DNA of 64,000 bases from the NCBI GenBank assembly GCA_963755635.1, contig CAVWKS010000025.1, positions 1 through 64,000 of the forward strand, given 5' to 3'. Both the position numbers and the translations under genes were made by a program. Below are positions 34,670 through 42,847 of this stretch, piece by piece. The DNA comes from AC-32 sp963755635. GTDB taxonomy: Bacteria; Actinomycetota; Thermoleophilia; Gaiellales; Gaiellaceae. Below the pieces are notes generated by a model. It had not been told where the DNA came from. It saw nothing but the letters and a program-made list of their open reading frames with translations, and made no database searches. Within the stretch, counting starts at the first letter, position 1; each line of letters starts with the position of its first letter.

Positions 34670-35802
34670 GCTTCTGGCGGAAGCCGTGGGTCAAACGGGG
34701 CGCACTCGGCGCGCTGAGCGTGGCGATCATCGTCGCGACCTTCGCCTACTTCCTCCCGACGATCGCCAACTACGGCGACGTCTGGGACGTCGTCCAGCAG
34801 CTCTCCTGGCCCGAGATCGGCCTGCTGCTCGCGGCGACCGCGCTCAACGTCGTGACGTTCGCGCCGTCCTGGCAGGTCGCGCTCCCGGGCCTCTCGTTCA
34901 TGCAGGCGCTGACGGTGACGCAGGCGTCGACGGCTCTCTCGATCGTCGTGCCCGGAGGCGTGGCCGCGGGCGTGGCCGGCTCGGTCGGCGTGCTCCGCGG
35001 GTGGCATTTCTCGACCCGCGACATCACGCGCGCGATCACGCTGACGAGCCTCTGGAACCAGTTCATCAACCTCTCCTTTCCGATCCTGGCGGTCTTCCTG
35101 CTCGCGCTCTCCGGCGAGAGCACCGCGGCACTCGCGACGGTCGCGTTCATCGGCGTCGCGATCCTCGGGGTCCTGGTCGCCGGCTTCGTCCTGATCCTCG
35201 TCAGCAACCGCCTCGCGGGGGACCTCGGCGATGTCGCGGCGCGCTTCGTCAACTGGACGCTCCGCAAGGTCCATCGCGGGCCTGTCTCCTGGAGCGGCGC
35301 GAGCTTCGAGAGCTTCCGGCGGGAAGCCGGCACCCTCCTGGAGCGGCGGTGGCTCCCCCTGACCGGTGCGACCCTCCTGGGGAACCTGACGGTCTTCCTC
35401 GTCCTCCTGGTCTCTCTCCGGACGACAGGCGTGCCGGCCTCGCAGGTGACCCTCGTCGAGGCCTTCGCCTCCTGGGCGCTCGTCCGCCTGCTCACCGCGA
35501 TCCCGATCACGCCCGGCGGGATCGGGGTGATCGAGCTCGGGCTGACCGGCGCGCTGGTCGGGTTCGGAGGGCACAAGGCGAGCGTCGTCGCCGCCGTGCT
35601 CGTCTACCGCTTCCTGACCACGGTTCCGACCCTCATCCTCGGCCTCGCCGCCGCGCTCACGTGGCGCCGGCAGGGGCGTTTCGCCGAGCCGGCGGAGCTC
35701 ATGGAAACCGCAGCACAGTCGCGCGCGCTTTCACCCGGTCAGGGCGATGCCGCGAAACGGGACGCGCCGGAGAATTGCAGCGACTCGCAAGCGGCAAGGT
35801 AG
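34666..35802 (+). CDS. UPF0104 / LPG-synthase-TM-like flippase family protein
   Basis: This 378-residue membrane protein has about eight helices with family motifs SIVVPGGVAAGVAGS and ITPGGIGVIELGLTG. It is a paralogue of 14722-15822 and likewise lacks a transferase domain. Its ATG overlaps the metallo-hydrolase stop by four bases. The C-terminal 50 residues are polar, and the 3' end contains box J. Confidence 0.85.
   Translation: MSFWRKPWVKRGALGALSVAIIVATFAYFLPTIANYGDVWDVVQQLSWPEIGLLLAATALNVVTFAPSWQVALPGLSFMQALTVTQASTALSIVVPGGVAAGVAGSVGVLRGWHFSTRDITRAITLTSLWNQFINLSFPILAVFLLALSGESTAALATVAFIGVAILGVLVAGFVLILVSNRLAGDLGDVAARFVNWTLRKVHRGPVSWSGASFESFRREAGTLLERRWLPLTGATLLGNLTVFLVLLVSLRTTGVPASQVTLVEAFASWALVRLLTAIPITPGGIGVIELGLTGALVGFGGHKASVVAAVLVYRFLTTVPTLILGLAAALTWRRQGRFAEPAELMETAAQSRALSPGQGDAAKRDAPENCSDSQAAR
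35728..35775 (+). promoter_or_regulatory. GGRYGATGC-box promoter J
   Basis: The dyad at 35728-35750 has arms CTTTCACCC and GGGCGATGC and lies inside the 3' end of the flippase-like gene. GAGAAT at 35770-35775 starts 31 bp from the centre. The ATG at 35815 is 76 bp from the centre with GGAGG upstream, so an internal promoter with a leader of about 33 bases is predicted. Confidence 0.6.
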
Positions 35803-35814
35803 GGAGGAGCCACA

Positions 35815-36033
35815 ATGGAAGACGTACATCTTGGCGGACGGTTCTGGCTGATCACCTTGGCAATCGTGATCGGATCGGTCACCGGAGCGGTGCTGGTCTT
35901 CCTGCTCATCTCAGGGGCTTGGGCGCGGTGGGGACTGATCGGCGCCTTCCTCTTCATCGGCCTCGTCCTGGCCGGGATCTCGTGGGTCTACGACCGCAAC
36001 CACGCCAGGAAGTACGGAGACCTCGACGACTGA
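35815..36033 (+). CDS. Small two-helix membrane protein
   Basis: This 72-residue protein has two hydrophobic helices (about residues 11-34 and 38-57) and a charged tail DRNHARKYGDLDD. GGGAGGAG precedes the ATG. No family is recognised. It is followed 4 bases later by the PRC-barrel gene. Confidence 0.75.
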   Translation: MEDVHLGGRFWLITLAIVIGSVTGAVLVFLLISGAWARWGLIGAFLFIGLVLAGISWVYDRNHARKYGDLDD

Positions 36034-36037
36034 GCGG

Positions 36038-36682
36038 ATGCGACTCGAGCTAGGAGGGCACGCGCGTTGCACGGACGCCGCGGTTCGCGAGCTGGTCGAC
36101 CTCGTCGTCGACGCGGGCAGCCGCTCCGTGACGCATCTCGTCGTTCAGCCCGCGGACGATCCTGACGCCGCCCGGCTCGTGCCGCTCGGCCTCGCGTCGG
36201 CGGGCGCCGACGGCAAGGAGATCTCGCTGCGCTGCACGGCGCCGGAGCTCGAGGAGATGCCGCGCGTGCACGAGCACACCTATCTCGGCCCGGCCGCACG
36301 GCCCGACGAGCCGAAGGACGACAACTGGGACGTGGGCGTCCAGGACGTGCAGGTCGTGCCCGACTACGCCCCGGAGCCCTACGCGGTCGAGATCGCCCAG
36401 GAGACGATCATCAGCTACGACCGCGTGCCGAAGGGCGAGATCGAGCTCCGCCACGCGAGCTCGGTCTACTCGGCCGACGAGCACCACCTCGGCAGCGTCG
36501 ACGGCGTCGTCGTCGATGCCGACGGCGTGATCAGCCACCTGCTGCTCGAGCGCGGGCACCTCTGGTGGAAGCGCGAGATCTCGATCCCCGCCTCCGCGGT
36601 CTCCGAGCTCGCCAACGACATGGTCACGCTCGGCGTCAGCAAGAGCGAGGCGGAGACGTTCCCCTCAGAGCGCCGCCGCTGA
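36038..36682 (+). CDS. PRC-barrel domain protein (two half-barrels)
   Basis: This 214-residue soluble protein has an N-terminal PRC-like segment (LELGGHARCTDAAVRELVDLVVDAGSRSVTHLVVQP) and a second at residues about 145-195 (SSVYSADEHHLGSVDGVVVDADGVISHLLLERG), separated by an acidic linker. PRC-barrel proteins of this length occur in actinobacterial stress clusters with unknown biochemical role. The 3' end overlaps the convergent RDD gene by 18 bases. Confidence 0.85.
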   Translation: MRLELGGHARCTDAAVRELVDLVVDAGSRSVTHLVVQPADDPDAARLVPLGLASAGADGKEISLRCTAPELEEMPRVHEHTYLGPAARPDEPKDDNWDVGVQDVQVVPDYAPEPYAVEIAQETIISYDRVPKGEIELRHASSVYSADEHHLGSVDGVVVDADGVISHLLLERGHLWWKREISIPASAVSELANDMVTLGVSKSEAETFPSERRR

Positions 36683-37489
36683 CTCGTCGAGCACGACGGT
36701 TCCGCTGAGGAAGTCGGGCAGGCCGCGCCGCCGGCCGTCGACGAGCACCGGCAGGAACCCGGCAAACAGCGGGATGATCGCCAGAATCAGCCCGACGAAG
36801 CGCACGAGCGAGCGGAGCGCGGACGGCGGCGTGCCGGCCGGCCCGATCACCCGCACGCCCACAACGCGCATTCCCGGCGTCTGACCGGTCGCGCTCCAGA
36901 AGGCGACGAAGTAGGCGGCCGCGGCGATCAGCCAGCCTGCGCCCGCGAGCGTCCCGTCGAGCCAGTCCGGGCCCAGGCCGCCCGCCAGCGCGAGCACGAG
37001 CGCGATCGACGCGGCCAAGACGATGAACGCCAGCTGGGCAAGCAGTGCATCGAGGACGAGCCCGACACCCCTCGTGGCGAGGCCGCCGAACCCGCTCTGC
37101 TCCTCCGTGGCGGGCTTCCGCCGGAGCAGCCGCCGCGCGAACGCCTCCAGGCGCCGGTCGAGCGCCCGCGAGCGCCGGCCGGCCGCGGCAGAGACTTCCT
37201 CGCCGAAACCGGTCGCCTGGGTCGTAAGCGCGGCGCGAACCTCGGGCCCCGAGAGCACCTCCGTGAGCGCCTGCTTGAACGCCGGGGTGTTCACGAACCG
37301 GTGAGCGAGCTCCTCGACGGCGCCTTGCTCCGAGTCGAGCATCCCGGCCGCGACCCGCTCGAGAACGTCGTGCTCGGCGAGCGAGCGGCCGAGCGCCTCC
37401 GGCAGCGGCCCCGCGAGAACCGCGTCGATGGCCCGCTCGGCCTCGCCGGTGAGGATGCTCGCCCCCGTTCTGAAGATGCTCGGCGACAC
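36665..37489 (-). CDS. RDD family membrane protein
   Basis: This 274-residue protein has a soluble, helical N-terminal half (about residues 1-130) and a C-terminal RDD module with three to four helices (GLATRGVGLVLDALLAQLAF, TPGMRVVGVRVIG, LPDFLSGTVVLDE). In place of the usual R-D-D pattern it shows R, D and a terminal D. A leaderless GTG start is 44 bp from the centre of box K. Confidence 0.85.
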   Translation of the reverse strand: MSPSIFRTGASILTGEAERAIDAVLAGPLPEALGRSLAEHDVLERVAAGMLDSEQGAVEELAHRFVNTPAFKQALTEVLSGPEVRAALTTQATGFGEEVSAAAGRRSRALDRRLEAFARRLLRRKPATEEQSGFGGLATRGVGLVLDALLAQLAFIVLAASIALVLALAGGLGPDWLDGTLAGAGWLIAAAAYFVAFWSATGQTPGMRVVGVRVIGPAGTPPSALRSLVRFVGLILAIIPLFAGFLPVLVDGRRRGLPDFLSGTVVLDESAAAL

Positions 37490-37495
37490 CTGCGG

Positions 37496-37544
37496 ACCGT
37501 CGCAGGCGGCCTCGCAGCGGGCATCATCCAGGTCGGATGAGCCA
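37496..37544 (-). promoter_or_regulatory. GGRYGATGC-box promoter K (RDD gene)
   Basis: The dyad at 37522-37544 has arms GCATCATCC and GGATGAGCC. On the minus strand GACGGT (37501-37496) starts 32 bp from the centre and the GTG at 37489 is 44 bp from it. Its right arm covers the NUDIX start codon, so the box might also repress that gene. Confidence 0.6.
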
Positions 37545-37944
37545 CGTCAGAGCCGCGGGAGGCGTGATCACGAGAGCAGGCCCCGAGGGCGAGCGGGAGC
37601 TGCTCGTCGTCCACCGGCCGCGCTACGACGACTGGACGCTGCCCAAGGGGAAGGCGGAGCGCGGAGAGTCCGACGAGGAGTGCGCGTTGCGCGAGGTCGA
37701 GGAAGAGACCGGCCTCGTCTGCACGCTCGGCGCGGAGGTCGCGGTCAGCGAGTACGAGGACGCGGCCGGGCGGCCAAAGCGGGTGCGGTACTTCGAGCTG
37801 ACGCCACGAGAGGGCATGGAGCCGGCTCCGCAGAACGAGGTCGACGACGTCCGCTGGCTGACGCGAGAGCGGGCCCTGGGAACACTGAGTTACAGCCGGG
37901 ACCGCAGGATCGTCGAGGGCCTCGAAGCGCTCGCGCCGCGCTGA
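37537..37944 (+). CDS. NUDIX hydrolase
   Basis: This 135-residue enzyme would hydrolyse a nucleoside diphosphate linked to another moiety. The NUDIX box runs from about residue 38 and includes GKAERGE and REVEEETGL with the metal-binding glutamates intact. The N-terminus VRAAGGVI is the standard first strand, which supports this start. The specificity (ADP-ribose, Ap4A or others) cannot be read. Confidence 0.93.
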   Translation: MSHVRAAGGVITRAGPEGERELLVVHRPRYDDWTLPKGKAERGESDEECALREVEEETGLVCTLGAEVAVSEYEDAAGRPKRVRYFELTPREGMEPAPQNEVDDVRWLTRERALGTLSYSRDRRIVEGLEALAPR

Positions 37945-37948
37945 AGCG

Positions 37949-38758
37949 TTACTCGCTCGGCGGCGAGGGCTTTGCCTTCGGCTTCGCGGGAGCCCGCTTC
38001 TGCGCCGGCTTCTTCCCGGCGAAGAACTCGAGCGCGCTGCGCGTCTTCGTCTGCTGCTTGGCGTCGAGGTCGATGCCGCGCGAGGCGAGGAAGGCTCGCG
38101 TCTGGGCCGCGACGTCGAAGGTCTCCGAGGGCTCGCACTTCGTCGAGAGCTCCAGGATCCGTGAGCCGTCCGGGTAGAGCCAGATCTCCGTGGTCAGCCT
38201 CCGGTCGTGGCCCTCGGGCGTGTCCTTGAGCTTGAGCACGAGCAGCGGCCCGAGCAGCAAAAGGTCGTCAAGCCCGATTCCGTCGGGCGCGTGCTCCGCG
38301 AACAGCTCCTGCTGCTCTTTCGAGAACAGCTTCCGAATCGGCTTGTTGCCCTGGAAGACCTCCCAGACGCTCCCCGGCGACGGCACTCCCTTGAGCGACC
38401 CCGAGCAGACGTAGCCCTCGGGCGAGGCGTCGAGCTCGACGCCGAAGCTCGGCGAGCGCCGGAGGCGCTTCGGCAGCTCCGAAGGCACGACTGGCCGCAG
38501 CTTCACCACGGTGTCGTCGCCCTTCTTCTGGGAGCGCCGCGCGCGGACGACGAGCCCGTTCGCGTCGAGCGCCAGGTCGGGCGTGTCGAAGAAGAAGACC
38601 TGGCGGAGCTGGGCCTGCAGCGCGTCGAGCCCGAGCGCCCGCACGGTCGTCAGCTGAGCGGGCTCGGGAAGCGTCAGCTTCAGCTCGACGCTGTCGACGT
38701 CCTTGATCAGCCCGACGAGCCTCTGAAGATCTTCCGTGGAGGTCGCAATCGCGCTCAT
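37949..38758 (-). CDS. CYTH-like (triphosphate tunnel) domain protein
   Basis: This 269-residue protein begins with a CYTH-like ELKLTLP strand. It has FFFDTPDLALDANGLVVRARR near residue 55 and a basic strand VVKLRPV, the arrangement of triphosphate tunnel metalloenzymes that hydrolyse or bind inorganic tri/polyphosphate. The canonical ExExK is reduced to ELK, so catalysis is uncertain. The last 25 residues are Lys/Pro-rich. Its ATG overlaps the PPK2 stop, linking it to polyphosphate metabolism. Confidence 0.7.
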   Translation of the reverse strand: MSAIATSTEDLQRLVGLIKDVDSVELKLTLPEPAQLTTVRALGLDALQAQLRQVFFFDTPDLALDANGLVVRARRSQKKGDDTVVKLRPVVPSELPKRLRRSPSFGVELDASPEGYVCSGSLKGVPSPGSVWEVFQGNKPIRKLFSKEQQELFAEHAPDGIGLDDLLLLGPLLVLKLKDTPEGHDRRLTTEIWLYPDGSRILELSTKCEPSETFDVAAQTRAFLASRGIDLDAKQQTKTRSALEFFAGKKPAQKRAPAKPKAKPSPPSE

Positions 38759-39678
38759 GCGTCGGCCGCGACCCCTTCGGGCGCCTGCGCCTCGAGCTCT
38801 TGCTTCGAGACCGCGAGCTCCTTGCGCGCCTCGTCGTCGACCGTCGGGTACTGCGGGTCGATCCTGGCCAGCGTGTCCACGAGCACGCCCGCCACCGCGA
38901 CCCGCATGAACCACTTGTGGTCGGCCGGGATCGCGTACCACGGCGCGTGCTCCGTGCTCGTGGCGCCGAGCATCTCCGAGAACGCGGCCTGGTACTCGTC
39001 CCAGTAGGCCCGCTCCTCGACGTCTCTCGCCTTGAACTTCCAGTTCTTCTCGGGGAAGTCGATCCGGCGCAGGAAGCGGCGGCGCTGCTCCTCCTTCGAG
39101 AGGTTGAGGAACACCTTGACGACCGGGAAGCCGTTCTCGACCAGGAAGCGCTCCCAGTCGTTGATCTGGCGGTAGCGGCGCTGCCAGATTCCGTCGTCGC
39201 TGGCCGCCGGCGGGAGTTTCTGGCTCGTGAGGATCTCGGGATGGACCCGCACCACGAGGACCTCCTCGTAGTGGGAGCGGTTGAAGATCCCGATCTGTCC
39301 CCGCGCCGGCAGCTTCTGCTGGTAGCGCCAGAGAAAGTCGTGGCCGAGCTCTTCCTCGGACGGAGCCCTGAACCCATGGACGACGACGCCCTGCGGGTTC
39401 ACGCCACTCATGACGTGCCTGATCGTGCTGTCCTTGCCGCCGGCGTCCAGCGCCTGCAGCACCAGCAGGACGCCGTACGTGTCCTGGGCAGCGAGACGCG
39501 ACTGGTAGTAGTCGAGCATCTCCACGCCCGTTGTGAGCAGGCGTTTGCTGTCCTTCTTGTCGAACATGTCCCCCGTGTTCCCGGGATCGAAGTCGCGTTC
39601 CAGCACGACGTCGGCGCCGGGCTCGACTCGGAAGGGCTCGATGATCTCGCGGATGCGTTCGAGACGGGCGTCGTCCAT
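38755..39678 (-). CDS. ppk2: Polyphosphate kinase 2 family protein
   Basis: This 307-residue enzyme transfers phosphate between polyphosphate and nucleotides. The Walker A motif is LDAGGKDST near residue 78; the lid and basic region include FNRSHYEEVLVVRVHPE and the C-terminal HAPWYAIPADHKWF. This matches the single-domain PPK2 group. Class I, II or III (ADP, AMP or both) cannot be decided by eye. It is transcribed with the CYTH protein from box L. Confidence 0.93.
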   Translation of the reverse strand: MDDARLERIREIIEPFRVEPGADVVLERDFDPGNTGDMFDKKDSKRLLTTGVEMLDYYQSRLAAQDTYGVLLVLQALDAGGKDSTIRHVMSGVNPQGVVVHGFRAPSEEELGHDFLWRYQQKLPARGQIGIFNRSHYEEVLVVRVHPEILTSQKLPPAASDDGIWQRRYRQINDWERFLVENGFPVVKVFLNLSKEEQRRRFLRRIDFPEKNWKFKARDVEERAYWDEYQAAFSEMLGATSTEHAPWYAIPADHKWFMRVAVAGVLVDTLARIDPQYPTVDDEARKELAVSKQELEAQAPEGVAADA

Positions 39679-39686
39679 CGTCGATG

Positions 39687-39734
39687 AGTCTGGCAGCGGG
39701 GCGAGCCGCCTCCATCCCCCCAAGCGGATGATTG
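39687..39734 (-). promoter_or_regulatory. GGRYGATGC-box promoter L (ppk2 operon)
   Basis: The dyad at 39712-39734 has arms CCATCCCCC and GGATGATTG. Minus-strand CAGACT (39692-39687) starts 31 bp from the centre and the ATG is 45 bp from it, without a Shine-Dalgarno. Confidence 0.6.
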
Positions 39735-39930
39735 CCGGCTGCGGGGAACTACTGAGCCTGATCAGTGGCGGCACTGATGGCCGCGTGGTCGGGCGCGAGG
39801 AGTATGAACATTGCTCAGAGCCAGAATCGCAAGTAGGTGGAAGCTCCACCGGGAAGGTTGCAGGACGACCCCTCCCCGCCCTTTCCCGGCGCGAAGCTGA
39901 CGAAAGCGAAAACTGACTCTCCGAAGGTCA

Positions 39931-39956
39931 GGAAGGGCCCCGCGAGGGGCCCTTCC
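39931..39956 (-). terminator. Terminator of the OmpR-type two-component operon
   Basis: A perfect 11-bp inverted repeat, GGAAGGGCCCC / GGGGCCCTTCC, surrounds a 4-base loop immediately after the kinase stop. The rest of 39735-39930 shows no gene or clear motif. Confidence 0.8.
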
Positions 39957-41325
39957 CTATTCGGCCCTTCGCAGCCTCACGACCGCCTCGAGCCCGCCGC
40001 CGTCGGCCTGCTCGAGCTCGACCTCGCCACCGTCGGCCTCGACGAGCCGCCGCACGATCGCCAGGCCGAGGCCGCTCCCCTCGCCCGCGCGCTTGCGCCA
40101 GAAGCGGTCGAACGCCCGCCTGCGGCCTTCGGCGTCGAGGCCCGGGCCCTCGTCGCGGACGCGTAGCTCCGCCCACTGCGGGAGCCAGCGGACGGCGACG
40201 GTGACCGTCCCGCCCGGCGGGGACGCTTCGAAGGCGTTCTCGAGCAGGTTGTCGAGCGTCTGGCGCACGCGCTCGGCGCCGGCCCGCGCGGTGACGTCGC
40301 CGTCCGCGTCGGCGACCAGGTGAAGGCTGCGCTCCTGCGCCAGCGCCGACCACGCCTCCACGCGCTCGGCGGCGAGCGCGCCCAGCTCGAGCCGCTCTGC
40401 CGGCGCCGTCCCCGCGGCGGCGCGCGAGAGCGCGAGCAGGCCGTCGACCAGCACGCCGAGGCGCTCGACCTCCGCGAGCGCGCCCTCGAGCTCGGGCCGC
40501 CCGCCGGCGGCGACGTCCCGCTCGAGGTTCTCGAGCCGCAGGCGCAGCGCGGTGAGCGGCGTCCGGAGCTGGTGCGAGGCGTCGGCGACGAACTCCTCCT
40601 GCGAGCGGAGCAGCCGGTCGAGCTTGGCCACCGTCTCGTTGAAGACGTGCGCGAGCGAGCGGATCTCGGGCGGGCCGGCGTCCTCCGGCGCGCGGGCTTC
40701 CAGGTCGCCGCCGCCGACCGCCTCGGCCGCGTCCTCCAGGCGCGACAGCGGCCGGACAACGAACGACGCGAGCCGGAGTCCCGGCGAGCGCGGTCACGGC
40801 CAGCACCACCGCCGCGATCGCCGCGAGCACGAGCCAGTAGCGGCGGATGCGCGAGTCGACGGCCGACGTCGGGTAGGTGATCCGGACGGCGCCCTCGACC
40901 TTGCCGCCGGAGGCGACGGGCACGGCCACGTAGAGCAGGTTGGTGCCGAGCGTCGCCGAGTGGCGCGTGCCGACCGCGACCCGGCCCCTGAGCGCTGCCG
41001 CGATCTCCGGCCTGGAGGCGAAGCTCTCCGCTCCCTTTCCGGCCGGCCGCGTGTCCACGATCGCGACCCCGCGGCGGTCGACGATCACCACGCGCCCACC
41101 CGTCTTGCGCGCGTAGCCGTAGGCGACCGCCGCGACGGGCTCGACCTGCCTCCTGCCCGTAAGCGCGGCCTGGGCCAGGGACGCGAGCGCCGTCGCGTCC
41201 CGTTCCACCTTCGCCTCGAGGTTGCGCCGCTCCGTGCGGGCGTTCTGGATGCCGAGGGGAATCATGAGCGCCGCGAGCACGACGACGACCAGCCCGAGGT
41301 AGCCGAGGAGGAGCCGGCGCGTCAC
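39957..41325 (-). pseudogene. Sensor histidine kinase, apparent +1 frameshift
   Basis: The upstream frame encodes a first transmembrane helix (YLGLVVVVLAALMIPLGI), an extracytoplasmic sensor region (about residues 30-145) and a second helix. The downstream frame encodes HAMP, HisKA with DASHQLRTPL and an HATPase domain with DNLLENAFEAS and GSGLGLAIV. Removing one base near 40779 joins them as LAGLRLASFVVRPLSRLED, giving 455 residues. The GTG start overlaps the response regulator stop (GTGA). It is either newly inactivated or a one-base assembly error. Confidence 0.85.
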
Positions 41326-41972
41326 GTGCGCAGGCGGAAGCCGACGCCGCGGACGGTCTCGATCCAGCCGGGGTCGCCGAGCTTGCGCCTGAGTGCCGCG
41401 ACATGGACGTCGATCGTCTTGGCCGAGCCGTACCAGCTCGTGTCCCAGACGTCCTCGAGCAGCCTGCGCCGGCTGACGGCCGCACCGGGGTCGCGCGCCA
41501 GGGCCGCGAGCAGGTCGAACTCCTTGGGCGTCAGCGAGAGCTCGCGCCCGGCCAGCCGCGCGCGCCGCGTGCGCTCGTCCACCTCGAGCTCGCCGGCGTG
41601 GACGATCCTCGCCTCCGGGTCGGCGCCCGCGCGGCGCATGACGGCGCGGATCCGCGCGATCAGCTCTCGGAGCCCGAACGGCTTGACCACGTAGTCGTCG
41701 GCGCCGAGCTCGAGCCCGACGACGCGGTCGGCCTCCTCGCCTCGCGCCGTGACGACGATCACCGGCACGTTCGAGCGCGCGCGCAGCTCCCGGCAGACGT
41801 CGAGCCCGTCCATGTCCGGCAGGCGCAGGTCGAGCAGGACGATGTCGGCCGGCCCCGCCGCGAGCGCTTCGGCCCCGGTTGCGGCGCGCTCGACCTCGAA
41901 GCCTTCGCGGCGCAGGCCCTCGGCCAGCGGCTCCGCGATCGGGTCCTCGTCCTCGACGATCAGCACGCGCAT
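41322..41972 (-). CDS. OmpR/PhoB-type response regulator
   Basis: This 216-residue regulator has a receiver domain (acidic EDED near residue 8, phosphoacceptor Asp in IVLLDLRLPDMDG, Lys in VVKPF) and a winged-helix DNA-binding domain (LTPKEFDLLAALARDPGAAVSRRRLLEDVW). It is divergent from the redox operon starting at 42118. Direct repeats at 42013-42052 in between are its likely binding sites. Confidence 0.95.
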   Translation of the reverse strand: MRVLIVEDEDPIAEPLAEGLRREGFEVERAATGAEALAAGPADIVLLDLRLPDMDGLDVCRELRARSNVPVIVVTARGEEADRVVGLELGADDYVVKPFGLRELIARIRAVMRRAGADPEARIVHAGELEVDERTRRARLAGRELSLTPKEFDLLAALARDPGAAVSRRRLLEDVWDTSWYGSAKTIDVHVAALRRKLGDPGWIETVRGVGFRLRT

Positions 41973-42012
41973 ATGGGGTCATCTTGACGGAGGCCCCGGT
42001 CCCGCCCCGCGG

Positions 42013-42052
42013 CCTTTGCCGAACCTTTGCCATCCGCTGCCGAACCTTTGCC
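42013..42052. promoter_or_regulatory. Direct-repeat array, probable OmpR-type operator
   Basis: CCTTTGCC occurs at 42013-42020, 42024-42031 and 42045-42052, with a variant CGCTGCC at 42035-42041. The register is 10-11 bases, the spacing typical of OmpR/PhoB-family dimers on one face of DNA. It lies between the regulator gene and the divergent redox operon. Confidence 0.6.
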
Positions 42053-42117
42053 CCGCGCTGGCCCGGGCTTCGAACCGGGCCGCCTACGGTCGGAGGGCCA
42101 CTAGGAGGTGGAACCAG

Positions 42118-42495
42118 ATGAAGCGAATGCACGCCTTCACCATCGCGGTCTTCCTGGCCGTCGCAGCGGGAGCCGGCCTCGTCGCCGCCACGCAGACCGC
42201 GGGGCTGCGCACGGGCGCCGGGCCCACAGCCGCTGCCGCGGCGGGCGGCAGCACCGTCGCCGCCCGCGCACGCAAGCTCAACCGGATCGAGATCGCGCTG
42301 CGGAAAGCATTGCGCTCCCGGCCCCCCGCCCTACCCGCGATCCCGGCCGCGCGCACGCCGGCCGCACCTGCCGCGGCGCCGCAGCAGCGGGTGATCTACC
42401 AGCGGCCCCCGCCGATCGTGGTCGTCAAGCACCGCCCGGGCGGCGAGCACGAGAACGAGCACGAATCCGGTGACGGCGGTGGCGGCGATGACTAG
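42118..42495 (+). CDS. Small exported Pro/Ala-rich protein
   Basis: This 125-residue protein has an N-terminal signal-like helix (HAFTIAVFLAVAAGAGLVAATQT) and an Ala/Pro-rich body. The His/Glu/Gly/Asp-rich tail (HENEHESGDGGGGDD) could bind metal. No family is recognised. AGGAGG lies upstream. It is the first gene of the redox operon. Confidence 0.65.
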   Translation: MKRMHAFTIAVFLAVAAGAGLVAATQTAGLRTGAGPTAAAAAGGSTVAARARKLNRIEIALRKALRSRPPALPAIPAARTPAAPAAAPQQRVIYQRPPPIVVVKHRPGGEHENEHESGDGGGGDD

Positions 42496-42844
42496 CCACG
42501 TCGCGCGCCTCTACGCCGTCGCGCTCGCGCTGGTCGTCTTCTTCCTGACCTGGGCGATGGTCGCAGCGAAGCCCTGGGCGTCGTCCGGCGCGCAGAAGGC
42601 CGATCCACGCCTCGCCGCCCTCGCGGCCCGCGAGCAGCGCATCCGGCACGAGAGCCTCGTCGTCCGGCGGATCGTCCGCCGGCGCTGGGCGCTCTACCGG
42701 GTCGAGCTGAGAAAGCGGAACGCCCTGATCGCGGCGCGCCAGGCCCAGAACGCCGCGGCGGCCCGGGTTGCTACAACGGCGGCCGCTGCTCCGTCGGTGA
42801 GCGTCGTGAGCCTGCCGCCGGTGACCATCACGAGGACGTCGTGA
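42488..42844 (+). CDS. Small membrane-anchored protein
   Basis: This 118-residue protein has one N-terminal helix (YAVALALVVFFLTWAMVAA) followed by a long basic helical region (RIRHESLVVRRIVRRRWALYRVELRKRNALIAARQ), probably coiled coil, and a Thr/Val-rich tail. It overlaps the previous gene by 8 bases. Function is unknown. Confidence 0.65.
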   Translation: MTSHVARLYAVALALVVFFLTWAMVAAKPWASSGAQKADPRLAALAAREQRIRHESLVVRRIVRRRWALYRVELRKRNALIAARQAQNAAAARVATTAAAAPSVSVVSLPPVTITRTS

Positions 42845-42847
42845 CCC

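Noticed and set aside
37522..37569. Rightward promoter activity of box K for the NUDIX gene
   Set aside because: No NANNNT hexamer lies at the standard offset and the box overlaps the NUDIX start codon; only the leftward promoter fits.
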